Positions 24,881 through 37,005 of a stretch of 64,000 bases of DNA are shown here, one piece after another. Position numbers and translations under genes: made by a program. Origin of the DNA: Pachypanchax playfairii (lineage: Eukaryota; Chordata; Actinopteri; Cyprinodontiformes; Aplocheilidae); NCBI GenBank assembly GCA_006937955.1, contig SSNP01000052.1, positions 2,161,139-2,225,138 of the forward strand. The letters run 5' to 3'. Each line of letters begins with the position of its first letter. Within the stretch, counting starts at the first letter, position 1. Under the pieces are notes generated by a model. The model saw nothing but the letters and a program-made list of their open reading frames with translations. It was not told the origin of the DNA and ran no database searches.

Positions 24881-25600
24881 CTGACGGAGGTCGTGTCTAT
24901 AAGAACTAGATTTTCCAGCTGTCAGAGATATTTAGTTTTAATTTTTAATATCCCTCCGGCTACTTTGGAAAGAGTCCATCATTGTTCCAGTATCTAAATC
25001 TGCATCTCTAAAATCTCCAACTAGCTTCAGACCAGTTGCACTAACTTCCCAGGTCATGAAGTCATTACACAAACTTGGTAAGAAGTCCCAGTTCTGACCT
25101 GTGAACAGGCTCATCCAGACCAGCTTCGGTTTGTTTACAGGTTGTGCAGAGTAGAAACCCTGCTGAATTAGCTGAATTTGGCTTTAAGGACCAGGGTCCC
25201 CTTGAGGGATGCCGGTCCTTCACTTTTCTTTTATTTATAGATTTTTTATCTGCCTTTAACTCCATCCAGCTGCACATTTTAGCGGAAAGATGAAGGGACT
25301 CCCACATCGATCCTGGCTGACTGACTTGTTAACAGAACGCGAGAGTTAATGATGTTCTGTCAGACACTCTCATCTCTTCCACTGGATCTCCTCAGGGCTG
25401 CTTCCTCTCACCACTTTTATATATAAATGAGTGTCGCAGCAACATGAAGGTTGTAACATAGTTAGATTCACAGATGACTCAGTTATCGTGTCCTTGCTGG
25501 TCAGTGATGACCTCAATCACAGGTCGTCCTTCTTAACTATGAACATAATTAAATCCAAATAAATGCTTATTGACTATAAGCCATCTCTCCTGTCGTCAGT
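24880..25600 (+). mobile_element. Degraded LINE reverse-transcriptase fragment (L2/CR1-like)
   Basis: Conceptual plus-strand peptides in shifting frames include SFRPVALTSQVMKSLHKLV, DFLSAFNSIQLHILAER and FTDDSVIVSLL. These correspond to RT finger and palm regions; the last corresponds to the FADD catalytic box. A stretch resembling SPQGC then LSPLL lies between. Multiple stops and frameshifts make it a pseudogene. Confidence 0.75.
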
Positions 25601-25769
25601 GAGAATCAAACAGTTGAAATATTTTTGTCATAAAAATACTTTGGATCTCATCTGGATGAGTAAAATAATATCCAGTCATAAGAACTTGTCTGTAAAAGCT
25701 CAATTCTAATGGAATTTACTAATACAAATGTTACATTTTAACAGGAAATCTATATATTAGATTGATAGA

Positions 25770-26980
25770 TATGCTGGGAATATATTCCCAATGTTTTTTA
25801 GGTTTTTCAGAAATCTATTTAGTTCTCAGTGTAATATTCAAGGCCTTAAAATCCAGAACCTGAAGACTGTCCTGTTTCTTACTACCTCCATTCTTAAAGC
25901 AGAACTAAGTAAGTTTTGCTCTCGCTCTCTCCCTACTGGTCCCCTGTGAAAGCTCACTGTCGTAACGTTCCCCCGCCGCAGACCCCCCCCCCCCCTCCCC
26001 CCAACAACAACGCGCAGAGAACGCTTTTGCAAGAAGAAAGAAAAACAAAACCAAGAAAATGTCTTGACAGGTGAGTATTATTGTCATCTTTGCGCTCCTA
26101 AGGGTGGCGTTGCTAACAACGGCAAGGGCTTCATGCTTGTATTTATGTACGTGAGTGTGAGTGCCGTAAAGCAGGTTTGTTCTCGCGAGATTAGTCGGGT
26201 CCGATCCACTGAAAGTTGCAAGTGCTGCTTTCAGGACACAGACCCCGGAGGGAGGGGAGGGACCCACGAATCACCCCGCCAAGTCCTTGTTTACCCCCAC
26301 AGGGACTCTAGAAAACATTTATTGAGGTGAAAAAACTTACTTAGTTCTGCTTTAAAATAATTTCTTTATTCCTTTAGAAAGTTACCACACAGTATCTTAT
26401 CAAATCATTTAATGAAATGTTTGAAGATATGAAGTAATAATGAGACATATACTGATGTAGATTCTGTTTTAGATAATAAGACCTTATTAAATAGAGACAT
26501 GTCTCTTATCACTGTCTAGTCTTCATCTGTCTCTCCATCAACTCGTCTGCATCCTGTTCATGTCCATCCTGTCTGGACGGGCTCAGGTGATGTTTGTTGT
26601 GTTCCATGAACTAGACAGTAACTAGAGAGTAGAACAGTCTGCTATGTTGAAGCTCCGGGACACTAAGAGTCTCACGGCTTGTTGTTGTGACACTCTCACT
26701 TACATACTTGTTATGGGAGGTGTTTCACTGGCCCGTCTATGACCGTGGTCCAACATTACAACAGTGAAACTCAGCTGAAAGAAAACAGGTGTAATCAGTC
26801 CAATCACAGATCTGTGGTAGAGATATCTGCCTTCAGGTGCACGTAATGTCACGCAAGACGTGAAGACCAGAAAAGACAAGATCTCATCCAGCAGATGATA
26901 CATTTAGATGCTGAGACATTCCTCACTAACACTGTTTGCTTTGCTGCATCTACAAAAAACTCCAGTGGCTGTGTGACTCA
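25770..26980. repeat. Segmental duplication block A (partner 34752-35503)
   Basis: From 26356 to 26980 the sequence is nearly identical to 34874-35503, with only a few substitutions and a small indel seen. The left part (25770-25893) is more diverged. This copy carries a 462-bp transposon (25894-26355) that the partner lacks. The shared 67-residue minus-strand ORF is not supported as a gene. Confidence 0.9.
25894..26355. mobile_element. TTAA-flanked transposon, family 3, 462 bp
   Basis: Left TTAA (25894-25897) is followed by AGCAGAACTAAGTAAGTTTT. The right end is its perfect reverse complement followed by TTAA (26352-26355). The paralogous site at 34870-34873 has a single TTAA and no element, giving a natural empty site and proving the target-site duplication. 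The interior is GC-rich with a long C run (25983-25994) and has no transposase. Confidence 0.95.
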
Positions 26981-27114
26981 TTAAAGAGGCCATTTCATAC
27001 ACATTTCAGGACTTTGTGATTATTTCTTAAGTATTAACCTGTAATATGAAACATTTTATATCTAAAAAACGTCAGGAAACACTGATTAACAGACCTTTCA
27101 ATCTGTCTGCATTC
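26981..27114 (+). mobile_element. Family 1 TTAA transposon, copy E, truncated
   Basis: It begins TTAA-AGAGGCCATTTCAT and follows the family for about 134 bp, then breaks off at cagaccttt...tctgcatt. The paralogous block has an uninterrupted TTAA at 35501-35504, so the element arrived after or during the duplication. Confidence 0.85.
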
Positions 27115-27490
27115 AGGTGCAGGGGATGGGGGGCATTTGACTACTGGTGGAGGGGGGGTCCTGGGGGACTTGGGGTCTGGTGTGCCATCCCTGCTGGACA
27201 GTAAAGTGGGGTGTGAGATGGTAGTCTGGCTGAGTAGGGGTCTGCACCTGCCCTATGCTGGGTTGTTGCGTCAGCTTGGGGGGACGGTCTGGACAGCTGC
27301 TGTTTTCTCTCGCTGGGGGCAGGTTCAAGTGTCTGTAGTCATATCCTGATGCTGCTGATAGGGGGTCTGAGGGGGGTAGTCACTTTCAGGCTCTACAGCC
27401 AAGCGATCTTTGAGGGGGAGAGGGAGGATTAGAACCAGTGACCCTTCGATCACAAGATGCTCTACTGCTTGAGCTATGGCCGCCCCAATC
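27115..27490 (-). mobile_element. SINE-like element with tRNA-derived head
   Basis: On the minus strand it starts near 27485 with GGCCATAGCTCAAGCAGTAG (A-box-like). A B-box-like GGTTCTAATCCTCCC follows at about 27425-27440. The body is G-rich on the plus strand. The minus-strand Pro-rich ORF of 71 residues belongs to it and is not called a gene. Confidence 0.55.
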
Positions 27491-28072
27491 TACACATACT
27501 GATTCTTAAAAAGCCCCCACATATACACCAAAACACAAACAAGCACACTGACATGAACACACACAAACAATCTTAATTGAATATTGTTCTATCAGAGTTT
27601 TTTGTCAATAAAATCCTTATGATGGTGATAAACAGCAATAAATGTATTTGGACTGTTTGAGTTTTTGTCTGTTTCTGTATTGATGCTGCCCGTCTTTTTC
27701 CTCACTCTGGGGGGGGGGGGTGCAGGTCATGATGGAGAAAATTGTTAAAATATGTTTACATAACACAAGATAGAAACAACAACACAAAACAAACAAAGCA
27801 CATAAGCTGTGCAGCCACCACCAGATGGCACCATATTGACTAACACACGAGGTCCATCGCCAGAAGATAACGTTAATATTAATCATTCTAACTTTCACTT
27901 ACTGGCAGCTCCCTCATTCTTTTCTCTGTGAAAATATACAGCAGTACAATTTGATACACTGCAGGTAAATATTCAACAACAGTTAAATATATCAGTACCA
28001 CCTCGTACAGTCAGTGTAAATGAACAGAACATAGAAAGAAAAGAGAATAAAGAACAAAAGGAAATAAAAAGG
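27491..28072. other. Intergenic sequence, no gene seen
   Basis: Contains a G run at 27710-27720 and scattered small ORFs. It has no counterpart in the partner duplication. Confidence 0.4.
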
Positions 28073-28515
28073 AAATTTCACCACAGCTTGTCATTTCAAA
28101 CTCGCTCGTCTCATTTACAGCTGGTAATAGTGTCTTTTAAGAGTAAATAATGCTTGATAGAGAGTAATTACTGTTACAGTTGTTTCTAATTATGTTGTTA
28201 ATTATACTCATACTAGCAGGAACGCTGTTCTGCTGAAAACATGCCAAAGTTAACCACATTCCTCTTGGTGCTCTTTAATTTATTCTTCACCATCATCCCG
28301 TTACGTTAGGAGGGTTGGAGTAAACACACACTTTCAGTTTCTACCAAAATCTTCTGCAACATGCTCATGTCCAACACACAGTGTGACATAGTGACAGTTA
28401 CCAACCATGAACATTAAAGTTGAAATTTGCTTACAGAGATCATCGTACGTCACTGCAACTTTAAACAGAACACAAACATGTTCATACTCAAACTCTCATA
28501 ACCAGACATCCAGTA

Positions 28516-28589
<74 letters not shown>

Positions 28590-28768
28590 TGATGCAAACT
28601 CTGTATGCAAAAGGTAGATCTGTGTCAGAACACACTGCCAAACTGTGTTTAAACATGAAAATGAATCAGTCTGCATGTGGGTTAGCTTAAACAATACAGC
28701 TACTGATTATCTGAATTGCTTCATGTTGCATGAGATGATTCTCACGTCTGACTTCTTCATTACAGTTT
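28073..28768. repeat. Segmental duplication block B (partner 37006-37657)
   Basis: Nearly identical to 37006-37657 over its length. The main difference is the CA microsatellite (28517-28587), about 35 dinucleotides here against about 11 there. No gene is recognised. Confidence 0.9.
28517..28587. repeat. CA microsatellite
   Basis: About 35 uninterrupted CA units. ORFs reading HTHTHT or VCVCVC across it are artefacts. Confidence 0.97.
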
Positions 28769-29199
28769 TACACACATGGATGGACAGAACTTAATCCTGT
28801 CCTCAAAAACCCAAAGGGCCACGTCTCTCACCTTGACCTCTGCTAACCACCCATGTGAAAAACATGGGTTACATGTGGCCTCATAAAAAGGTTCTAAAAC
28901 CCCATAAGAAGGGTGCGGAACATGTTTCATGTGTTCTTTTCACATATAAGTGTGATTTTCTCACATGTGAAGTTTGTGGGATTTTTCACATTGTGTATCT
29001 GAACTGTACCTGCAGTCTTTGCTGCAGAAGTTACAAAAAACCCTCCGAAAATATTCTTTATGCACTAAAACATGTGATTAAACAAAGCTGCTCCTTTGTG
29101 CTGGTTATCTGAGTTAACGTCATTTGCATGTCTGCAGTTGGTCTCCACATAACAGAGCTCTGGTTGTTTAGCCTGTCTTTGTCCTGAGATATTTGGCAA

Positions 29200-29330
29200 A
29201 CAGAGTTTGGAGGACTGGGGTTTGATCTCTGGTGCCAACAAGCTACGTGTCAAAGTATCGTTGGTCAAGGTACTGAACCTGCAACTGCCCCCTGAGCACT
29301 GTAAAAAATGGCTGCCCTCTGCTCCTCAGA
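29200..29330 (+). mobile_element. tRNA-derived SINE fragment
   Basis: A B-box-like phrase (ggggtttgatctctggtgcc) is followed by a body containing gtcaaggtactgaacctgca. That is the usual order in teleost tRNA-derived SINEs. Confidence 0.5.
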
Positions 29331-29429
29331 AATGAGGATGGGTCAGATGCAGAGCCTGAAGAGCCCCAAGAAGGTTCAACAAAGTGTAAATATATTATGA
29401 TGTTTAAAGTTTCTCTGTTCACTATCTAG

Positions 29430-30412
29430 TTCAGAGTAACCATGTTTGATGACACTGTTATATGTAGTGAGAGCTGGGAGCAGGTGGATGAATATCTGGA
29501 GAGGTGGAGGTACACTGGAAAGAGGGATGAATGTTAGCTGCAGCGAGACAGAGTCCATGTGTGTAAATGAGAAGGATACAAGTGGGACAGTGAGACTACA
29601 GAGAGCAGAGACAAAGAAGGTGGAGGACTTTAAATGCTTGGAGTCAACAGTCCAAAACAACAGAGAGTCTGGAAATGAGATGAAGAAACCTTTGCAAGCA
29701 GGTTGGAATGGGTGGAGGAAAGTGTCAGGAGTTATGTGGGACAAAAGAGTCTCAGCAAGAATGAAAGGACAGGTGGACAAGATAATGATGAGACCAGCCA
29801 TGTTGTTTGGTTTGGAGACGTACCACTAAGGAAGGGACAGGAGACACAGCTAGAGGGAGCAGAAATGAACATGTTGAGGTTCTTTGGGAGGGACGAGGAG
29901 AGACAGGATCAGGAATTAGTCCATCAGAGGGACGAGGAAGGACAGGATCAGGAATGAGTCCATTAGAGGGACGAGGAGGGACAGGATCAGGAATGAGTCC
30001 ATCAGAGGGACAAGGAAGGACAGGATCAGGAATGAGTCCATCCGAGGGACGAGGAGGGACAGGATCAGGAATGAGTCCATCAGGAGGGACAAGGAAGGAC
30101 AGGATCAGGAATGAGTCTATCCAAGGGACGAGGATGGACAAGATCAGGAATGAGTCCATCAGAGGGACCAGACTGAGATGGTTTGGACATGTCCAGAGGA
30201 GGGACAGTGGATTTATTGGAAGAGGATGCTGAGGTGGGAACTGCCAGGCAGGAGGTCTAGAGGAAGACCAAAGAGGAGACATATGGATGTAGTGAAGGAG
30301 GACATGAGGTTGGTTGGTGTGAGAGAAGAAGATGCAGAGGACAGATGGAGACAGAGGACGTGCTGTGGAGACACCTGAAGGAAGCAGCTGAAAGGAGAAG
30401 AAGAAGAAAACC
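29430..30412 (+). mobile_element. RTE-type LINE 3' fragment, second copy
   Basis: The fragment starts with FDDTVICSESWEQVDEYLER, corresponding to the RT catalytic box region. It continues in a shifted frame (SGTVRLQRAETKKVEDFKCL, QAGWNGWRKVSGVMWDKR, MRPAMLFGLET) and ends RLRWFGHVQRRDSGFIG and RGRPKRRHMDVVKEDMR. Frameshifts and stops make it inactive. Like the copy at 7.9-9.1 kb it holds a 39-bp tandem repeat at the same site. Here the repeat joins directly to RLRWFGH, so the HVRCFGDKVRE segment is missing. Confidence 0.88.
29891..30164 (+). repeat. 39-bp minisatellite in the second RTE copy
   Basis: Seven tandem units of 39 bp (one of 40 bp) of the form ggacgaggaaggacaggatc + aggaatgagtccatcagag. 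They are homologous to the array at 8250-8856. The 40-bp unit shifts the frame. Confidence 0.93.
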
Positions 30413-31080
30413 CACAATGCAACTCAGTTTGTTAAATCGACTCTCAGAGACTCATTAAAAGAAAAAAAATTCCAGTAAATTTAGTTCTCAGTGTCTCAAT
30501 GAGGCTTAAATTGAGGTCAAAGTTCATTCTCTGGGTCTATCAGGAACGATCAGATTTAGTTAAAAAAGACTTTGTCAAAGAATAATTCAATAATCAGAAT
30601 CAGAAATAAACATAGAAATATGTCTGTGTTTATTTGGTTTTATGACCTGAAACACGGTACGTGTTTGTTTACCTTTCATTTTCATTTCTCAGTATAAATT
30701 TGCATGAAGTCTGTGGAAACAAGGACTTCCTGTAATTTTATTATGGAAAAAATGAAAATAAAAAAATTCCAACATGCTAATAAAATACAGGAAACATCTC
30801 TGAAAATATATCATATTAAAGTTTTTTTTATCTTGTTGTTATCTTTAATAAAACAATAAGTTACTAGTTCTTCATCTCTAAAAACATCATTTTATAATAA
30901 TGGAACCTTTAGAAAATATAACTTGTGTTCACGAGCTCCTGGTTGTGGGCGTGTCTCTCTTCAGATGAAAGGACGAAGGTGTGGACAGATCGATATGAAC
31001 CCTGGTTTTAGTTCCCTCACAATATTTTTCAGTCTCACATTGGACACCAGCAGGACGTCCTGACAGACGGGTTGGACTGT
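30413..31080 (+). promoter_or_regulatory. Upstream region and possible 5' UTR of the lectin gene
   Basis: Unique AT-rich sequence. A TATA-like aaaatataac is at about 30913. A GTGAGT donor at 31081 could end a 5' UTR exon. Alternatively transcription reads through into the ATG at 31096. Confidence 0.35.
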
Positions 31081-31095
31081 GGTGAGTATTAAAAC

Positions 31096-34000
31096 ATGAG
31101 ACTGTATGTTCTGCTTCTGGTAAGTTCTACAGTAATCAGCTGATCAAACATCTTAGTGCATTTCAGGAATCTTAATATTAATAATAGAAATCAATATTCT
31201 GTTATTCATTGCTGGAAGTTTTTAAACTGTTACAGTAGTTTAAACTGTTTAACTGTAATGTTCGTTTATTTTACATCAGTGAGTTTAAATGTTTTTTATA
31301 TCTGACTTTGTTAGTTAAAACTGTCTGTTGGTTTTATGTCAAAGTTCCAGATAAAACCGAGCAGTAAAATTCTAATAGATATCAGATCATGATCTACATC
31401 TTCAAGTGTTTCATGAGGTTCTTATAACTCAGTTCTCTCTCTTCTGCTTACAGGCCGTGATGCAGCTGGTTCATCTTCTCCTGCTGTTGGGTATGTTTCT
31501 GACTGTTTGTCACTGTAAAGATAAAAAACTGAATTGAAAATAAATATTAAGTTAAAGTAAAATGAAACAACAAAAATCTTTGCTGCAAATAACCAATAGT
31601 AGTAAAGCAAAGAGTATGTTTGCAGTTTTTTATCTATCATACATTTATGAACCTAATTCTTTCTCTAATGTGGAAGATTCAAGAAACAAAAGTTCAGAAA
31701 GAAAAAATTCCCTGTTTATGGAGAAATGTTTTTAAAAATTCCATACAAATTATTGACATTGTTAAAAGCCAATAATCAGTGATCTAATTTCTGATCATTG
31801 ATCATTCCCAGTTAATCTGTGTATATAAAGATCCGGATAGAAGGATGATGTAAATATTGAAATATTTAGGATTTAGGAGTTCCTTTGAGAGTTTTATTTT
31901 TATTTCTTTCTGTAACTTTAAAACAATTTTGCTAAAACTCATAAAAAATAAAATCATTGAGATGAAAATTTGTAAAGTTTAACAGAGAGCTGTAAATGTA
32001 TTGAGATAGTTTACATTAATAAACACGTTTCAACGAGTTACACAACAGACAAGTTTTAATCAGCAGTTCATGTGTTGTATATGGAACTAGGCGTCAGTCA
32101 TGTAAATTAAAACGATCAAATCTGTATTATATTTACATTTTAAAAGTTAATTACATCATATTAAACTAAAACCAAATGCAATAAATATGTAAAAGTTAAA
32201 CACATTAATGATATGAATGTTAAAGTAATCAGATTACTCAGGACAAACTGTTTGTCTACTGTTTAAGTTAGTTTTTTTCAGTGACTCTTTTTAAGTATTT
32301 ATTTCTCTCCATGTTAATTAGTTTTCTGTCTGTTTCATTTCTTAATCAGTGAAAATCTGAAACAAAGAACTAAAAGCAAATAAAGTTTCTGTTTTATAGG
32401 AACCTTCCAGCTGCTTGTTGTTACCCTAGCTAACTCTGATGTCAAACTCAATGAATGTTCTCAGTCCTGGTGCTGCACTCCAGATCAAAAAAAATGTTTC
32501 TTGAAATTTGACTTTTGTAAATGTGGCACAGTCAATCTGAAAGTCAAATTTAACAATGGAAACAATCAATGCAATGTGCTTAAAAATGGACAAAATAGCA
32601 ACTCTAAATTGTCTGTGACTGTGAAGGAAGGTAAGCACCTTTAATCTTTTTCCAATATTTTTCTTTGAGAAATTCAGTTGAACAAAAAACTTTCTGTCTG
32701 ACATAAATCTGTTTATGTTAAATATTTTCACTTTAACTCAAGCTGCACACTAAGAATTATAGTTTTTAAAGGACGATTACATGTCTAAATTTAAAATTTT
32801 GTGCTTTTTTTTGTTTGTTTTTCTGTAGATGTCTATGATGAACAATGTACAATTAGTTTTCAATCAAATGTCTGTAATATCAGGTAAATACATCTCAGTG
32901 TATTTAATTATTAAAAACTACTGCTCTGTGTTAAAGATTTAAACCAGTAAGTTTAATTGTAGAAATATTCATGTTCATTTTAACAGATCTTTTTTCTTCC
33001 ACAGTGCAGAATTACACATCCACAAATCAGCTCCAGCTACAGTGAAGTTTTCTCTAACAGAACTTCGAATCCATCAAAGCAGCGATTCTCTTTCAAATTC
33101 TAACTTTTCTTGTTCATTGGAAGAAGACTCTAACCATGAGCACACTGTCAGAATCTGTCCAACTCCTAATTCAGGCAAGTTTTCCTTTAAAACTGTGTTG
33201 ATGTGTGTGTAGTTTATCACCACCAAACATGCAAGTGTGTATGTGAAGGACAAATTGTCGAAACACTTTGGGAGATGTCTGACTTAAAAACGTACACGAC
33301 ATTTACTATTTTTCTCCTCTTAGTTTTACTCAGTAGATTAAAATAAACAATCTGCTGTTTATTAGTGAGTCAATGGATTTTTTTTTAATGAAGATATGCA
33401 GGACCATGGGCGGGGCTTCAGGGGGGGCTGTTAGGACGGTACACCCCCGGCCCCCGGACATCAGAGGGGCCCGGCTTAGAAGTATGATGTGAGAGATGGG
33501 CCTCTTCCACATCTGAAAAAACTGGTGAAGACCCTTTTATAATTCTCACTCAGCGGAGGATGGAGTTTGGGTTCCAATTACAGAACCGTGCAGAATGCCG
33601 ATTCCTGCGGGGTTTATGCGTTGCCCAGTCAGGGCCCGGTCATTTGCTCCGCCCCCTGCCTGGCTCTGATTTGTTCCACTAATGTACAGGACATGTTCTA
33701 AAACTTACAAATGCTGTTCTGTTTCAGATTGTATCAATAAAACATCTCTGAAGTTTCACAGAATACACAGAACTTGGATTGAAGCCTTTAAGCACTGCCA
33801 CAGATTAAACTCCTCCCTGGTTGAAATCATCAACCAAACAGTGCAGGATGAGGTGAACAATCTCCTGAAATGTAAGACAGGTTATGAGGACGGGGTCTGG
33901 GTCGGTCTGGAACGTTCCATCTTTGGTACTAATGTAGAGTGGATGTGGACTTCAGGGTCCAAAGTTGTGAACCCTGTATGGAACTGCAGCTTTCCTGTCA

Positions 34001-34237
34001 ACCGCTGGAACAACCACTGTGGGAAGATTATCAGACTTAATGAGTCGGAGCCAATTAAGCTGCTGGATGCCGACTGTCATGATGAACTATCTTACATCTG
34101 TCAAGGTGAGATGAGTTTCTATATTAAACGGTTTAGTTTTATTTTCAGGTTAATTAAAGCTTCAAATTAAGATTCAATGTTAAAAAAAAAAAAAGTAAAA
34201 TCCTTTTAACTGTCTTTTCTCTGCAGGTCGAGTGTAA
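31096..34237 (+). CDS. Secreted protein with C-terminal C-type lectin-like domain
   Basis: A seven-exon model joins in frame to 301 residues: 31096-31119, 31454-31490, 32400-32630, 32829-32883, 33005-33174, 33728-34105 and 34227-34237. Residues 1-30 are hydrophobic (MRLYVLLLAVMQLVHLLLLL), a signal peptide. Residues about 31-172 form a Cys-rich, N-glycosylation-site-rich region I do not recognise. Residues 174-297 are a C-type lectin-like fold (WIEAFKHC, VWVGLER, WNNHCGKI, DADCHDELSYIC). The EPN/QPD and WND calcium-sugar motifs are absent, so classical carbohydrate binding is doubtful. All introns are GT-AG except intron 5, which uses a GC donor (tcag/gcaagt). If the alternative upstream donor at 31081 is used, translation would start at MQLVHL in exon 2. 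AATAAA lies at 34505. Confidence 0.8.
33350..33665. repeat. GC-rich insertion in intron 5 of the lectin gene
   Basis: The intron holds a stretch far richer in G and C than its surroundings (cccccggcccccggacatc, gtcatttgctccgccccctg), likely an inserted repeat. No terminal repeats were resolved. Confidence 0.35.
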
Positions 34238-34751
34238 AGCTGTATAAAGATCTACAATCTCTGATTGTCTTTATGTTCATTTGGAGATCATTTTAATAAC
34301 TCCTGTGTTTTAGGCTTCCTTCATAAAACATGACGACCTTACTGACATGTCAGATGATCTAAAATATGAATTATCTTTGAGATTCTGTCCTCACTCCTCA
34401 AATCTCACACGTTACATCTGCCACAGCAGAGTTTGTGTTTCTACCAAATCTTACAGAAAATGTATCAAATTGTTTATTTTTGTTTAGTTGATCTTTCAGT
34501 TTAAAATAAAAAAAACTAAATAAAGGTTTTTTTTTTCTTTTCTCACTGAATGCTGGTACACCAAGTAATAAATACTGCTTTTTGAGGTCACCAGCTCTAT
34601 TTTATTTTACATCATGTATTTATATGAACTTGATTGTTCAATTACATTTATTATAAGTCATTTATTTCTGAACATGTTTATGAGGTTAAATTGTTGGTTT
34701 TTCTGTTTTAAGGTCTTTAATCAAATCCACTATAAAGTACTTCTAAGTAAC
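34238..34751 (+). other. 3' UTR of the lectin gene and short spacer
   Basis: The 3' UTR runs to about 34530 with AATAAA-type signals near 34505-34525, followed by AT-rich sequence. Confidence 0.6.
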
Positions 34752-35503
34752 TGATGGGAATATATTCCCAACACTGTCTGGTCTTTTCAAAAATCAAAAT
34801 CTATTTAGTTCTCATTGTAATATTCAAGGCAGAACCTGAAGACTGTTCTGTTTCTTACTACCTCCATTCTTAAAATAATATTTTTATTCCTTTAGAAAGT
34901 TACCACACAGTATCTTATCAAATCATTTAATGAAATGTTTGAAGATATGAAGTAATAATGAGACATATACTGATGTAGATTCTGTTTTAGATAATAAGAC
35001 CTTATTAAATAGAGACATGTCTCTTATCACTGTCTAGTCTTCATCTGTCTCTCCATCAACTCGTCTGCATCCTGTTCATCTCCATCCTGTCTGGACGGGC
35101 TCAGGTGATGTTTGTTGTGTTCCATGAACTAGACAGTAACTAGAGAGTAGAACAGTCTGCTATGTTGAAGCTCCGGGACACTAAGAGTCTCACGGCTTGT
35201 TGTTGTGACACTCTCACTTACATACTTGTTATGGGAGGTGTTTCACTGGCCCGTCTATGACCGTGGTCCAACATTACAACAGTGAAACTCAGCTGAAAGA
35301 AAACAGGTGTAATCAGTCCAATCACAGATCTGTGGTAGAGATATCTGCCTTCAGGTGCACGTAATGTCACGCAAGACGTGAAGACCAGAAAAGACAAGAT
35401 CTCATCCAGCAGATGATACATTTAGATGCTGAGACATTCCTCACTAACACTGTTTGCTTTGCTGCATCTACAAAAAAAACTCCACTGGCTGTGTGACTCA
35501 TTA
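34752..35503. repeat. Segmental duplication block A' (partner 25770-26980)
   Basis: It mirrors block A without the two TTAA elements. Single TTAA sites at 34870-34873 and 35501-35504 are the unoccupied versions of the insertion points. Confidence 0.9.
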
Positions 35504-35655
35504 AATATGATTCTCAAGGAAGTAGCAGCATATTTTGAACAGCGGTTTATGATGTCATTATCTTGCAACAACTTGTCTTTAGGGTCATGAGAGATTTCTG
35601 CTGTGAAGTCATGCCTGAGTGGTGACATGAGTTGTCACATGTAGCATGTGTTTAT

Positions 35656-36240
35656 TTAAAGAGGCCATTTCACAAAAATTTCAGGACTTTGTGGTTATTT
35701 CTTAAGCATTAACTAGTAATATGAAACATTTTATAAATAAAAAACTTCAGGAAGCACTGATTAACAGACCATTCAATCTGTCTGTGTTAAAATTCGGGTG
35801 GTTCCTGCTCCTTCCGTCAGGCCTCGAGCAGAAGCTCGTTCATATTCATTGTTTGAATTTGCTGGACTCTGATTGGCTAACAAACTAGCCTATGAGAGCA
35901 AGATATACTGTTTCCTGCCCCGCTGGTAACAGCAGTCGTTCTCTCTTCCTGTTTGCTACGTCTTATGCTAACAGCTTTTAGCCAGCAGCATGCTAGGTGT
36001 GGTTTCAACTGCGGGAGCTGATGAATACTAACGAACAAAGGAGTTGTGATGAAACAGATACAGGCCGTTAGAACTCGGGAGAACTCGGGTTTTATTACCA
36101 CCTGCGTAGTTTGAGAGATAAAAACTGAAAGAGAAGTTGTTGATCTGTTTTCACCCACTATGAAGGTAAGAACACCTGTGGAGCTAAAATATTCAACAGA
36201 AACCTCAGAAAAAACGTTTTTAATGGAAGGGACTCTTTAA
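35656..36240 (+). mobile_element. Family 1 TTAA transposon, copy G
   Basis: TTAA occurs at 35656-35659 and 36237-36240 (585 bp). The left end is AGAGGCCATTTCAC and the right end in reverse is AGAGTCCCTTCCAT. It carries the family's 93-residue minus-strand ORF. Confidence 0.92.
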
Positions 36241-37005
36241 ACTCTTTAAGCAACCAAACTATATATTTACAACTTATTATAACTGAAATCAAACGAACCA
36301 AAATTAGGCTAAATGCACCAAGTCACTGTTTCCTCTTTTGGAAATAAAACAAAATAAAACAGAAAACTCCCTCAGACAAACTCAATTAATAACCTCATTT
36401 CAAAATAAATTACTTTAAATTCTACAATTCAGACAGGTAACTAGAAAATATATAAAAAATAATCAAAGTTAATTCTTATCAGTATCAATGACGTTAAATA
36501 CACTGACCTTCACTTCAACAATAGAGACACACATAATGAACCTATAATGAAGATAAATAAATGTTTACAACTTGTAGCAGTTTCATCTCGTCCCAAACCT
36601 CCAGTAACATAAGTACAAAGATCAGAATCACATTTTAAACACAAATAAATCTTGGAAATAACAAAGAAACAGAAAAGTTACATAAACAAGTGTCTAATAA
36701 ATAAACAAATTCCAACTTAAACAATTTGTGTGTTGATTTAACCAAAGATAATAATAAACATAATCTATCGTCAAATGCAAAACATAAACAAACCCGGATA
36801 CAGAATAAAATTTAATCTGGTTAAATCAACCAGAAACTAGTAGAGTTAACTTAGATTAACAAACAGATTAAACTGGAGACACGTGATGCTCTCACCCACT
36901 TTGTTACACAAACCATGAGGAAACAAGGAAATGCCAAAACAAAAAACCTGTTCAGAACACGAGAAGAAATAAAAGCACAACTTGTTCTTTTTTGTCGCTC
37001 TTTAC
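36241..37005. other. AT-rich sequence, no gene seen
   Basis: Very A-rich on the plus strand, without ORFs of note. Confidence 0.4.

Noticed and set aside
26700..26903. 67-residue ORF present twice (also 35218-35421)
   Set aside because: The identity reflects the recent segmental duplication, and no domain or signal supports translation.
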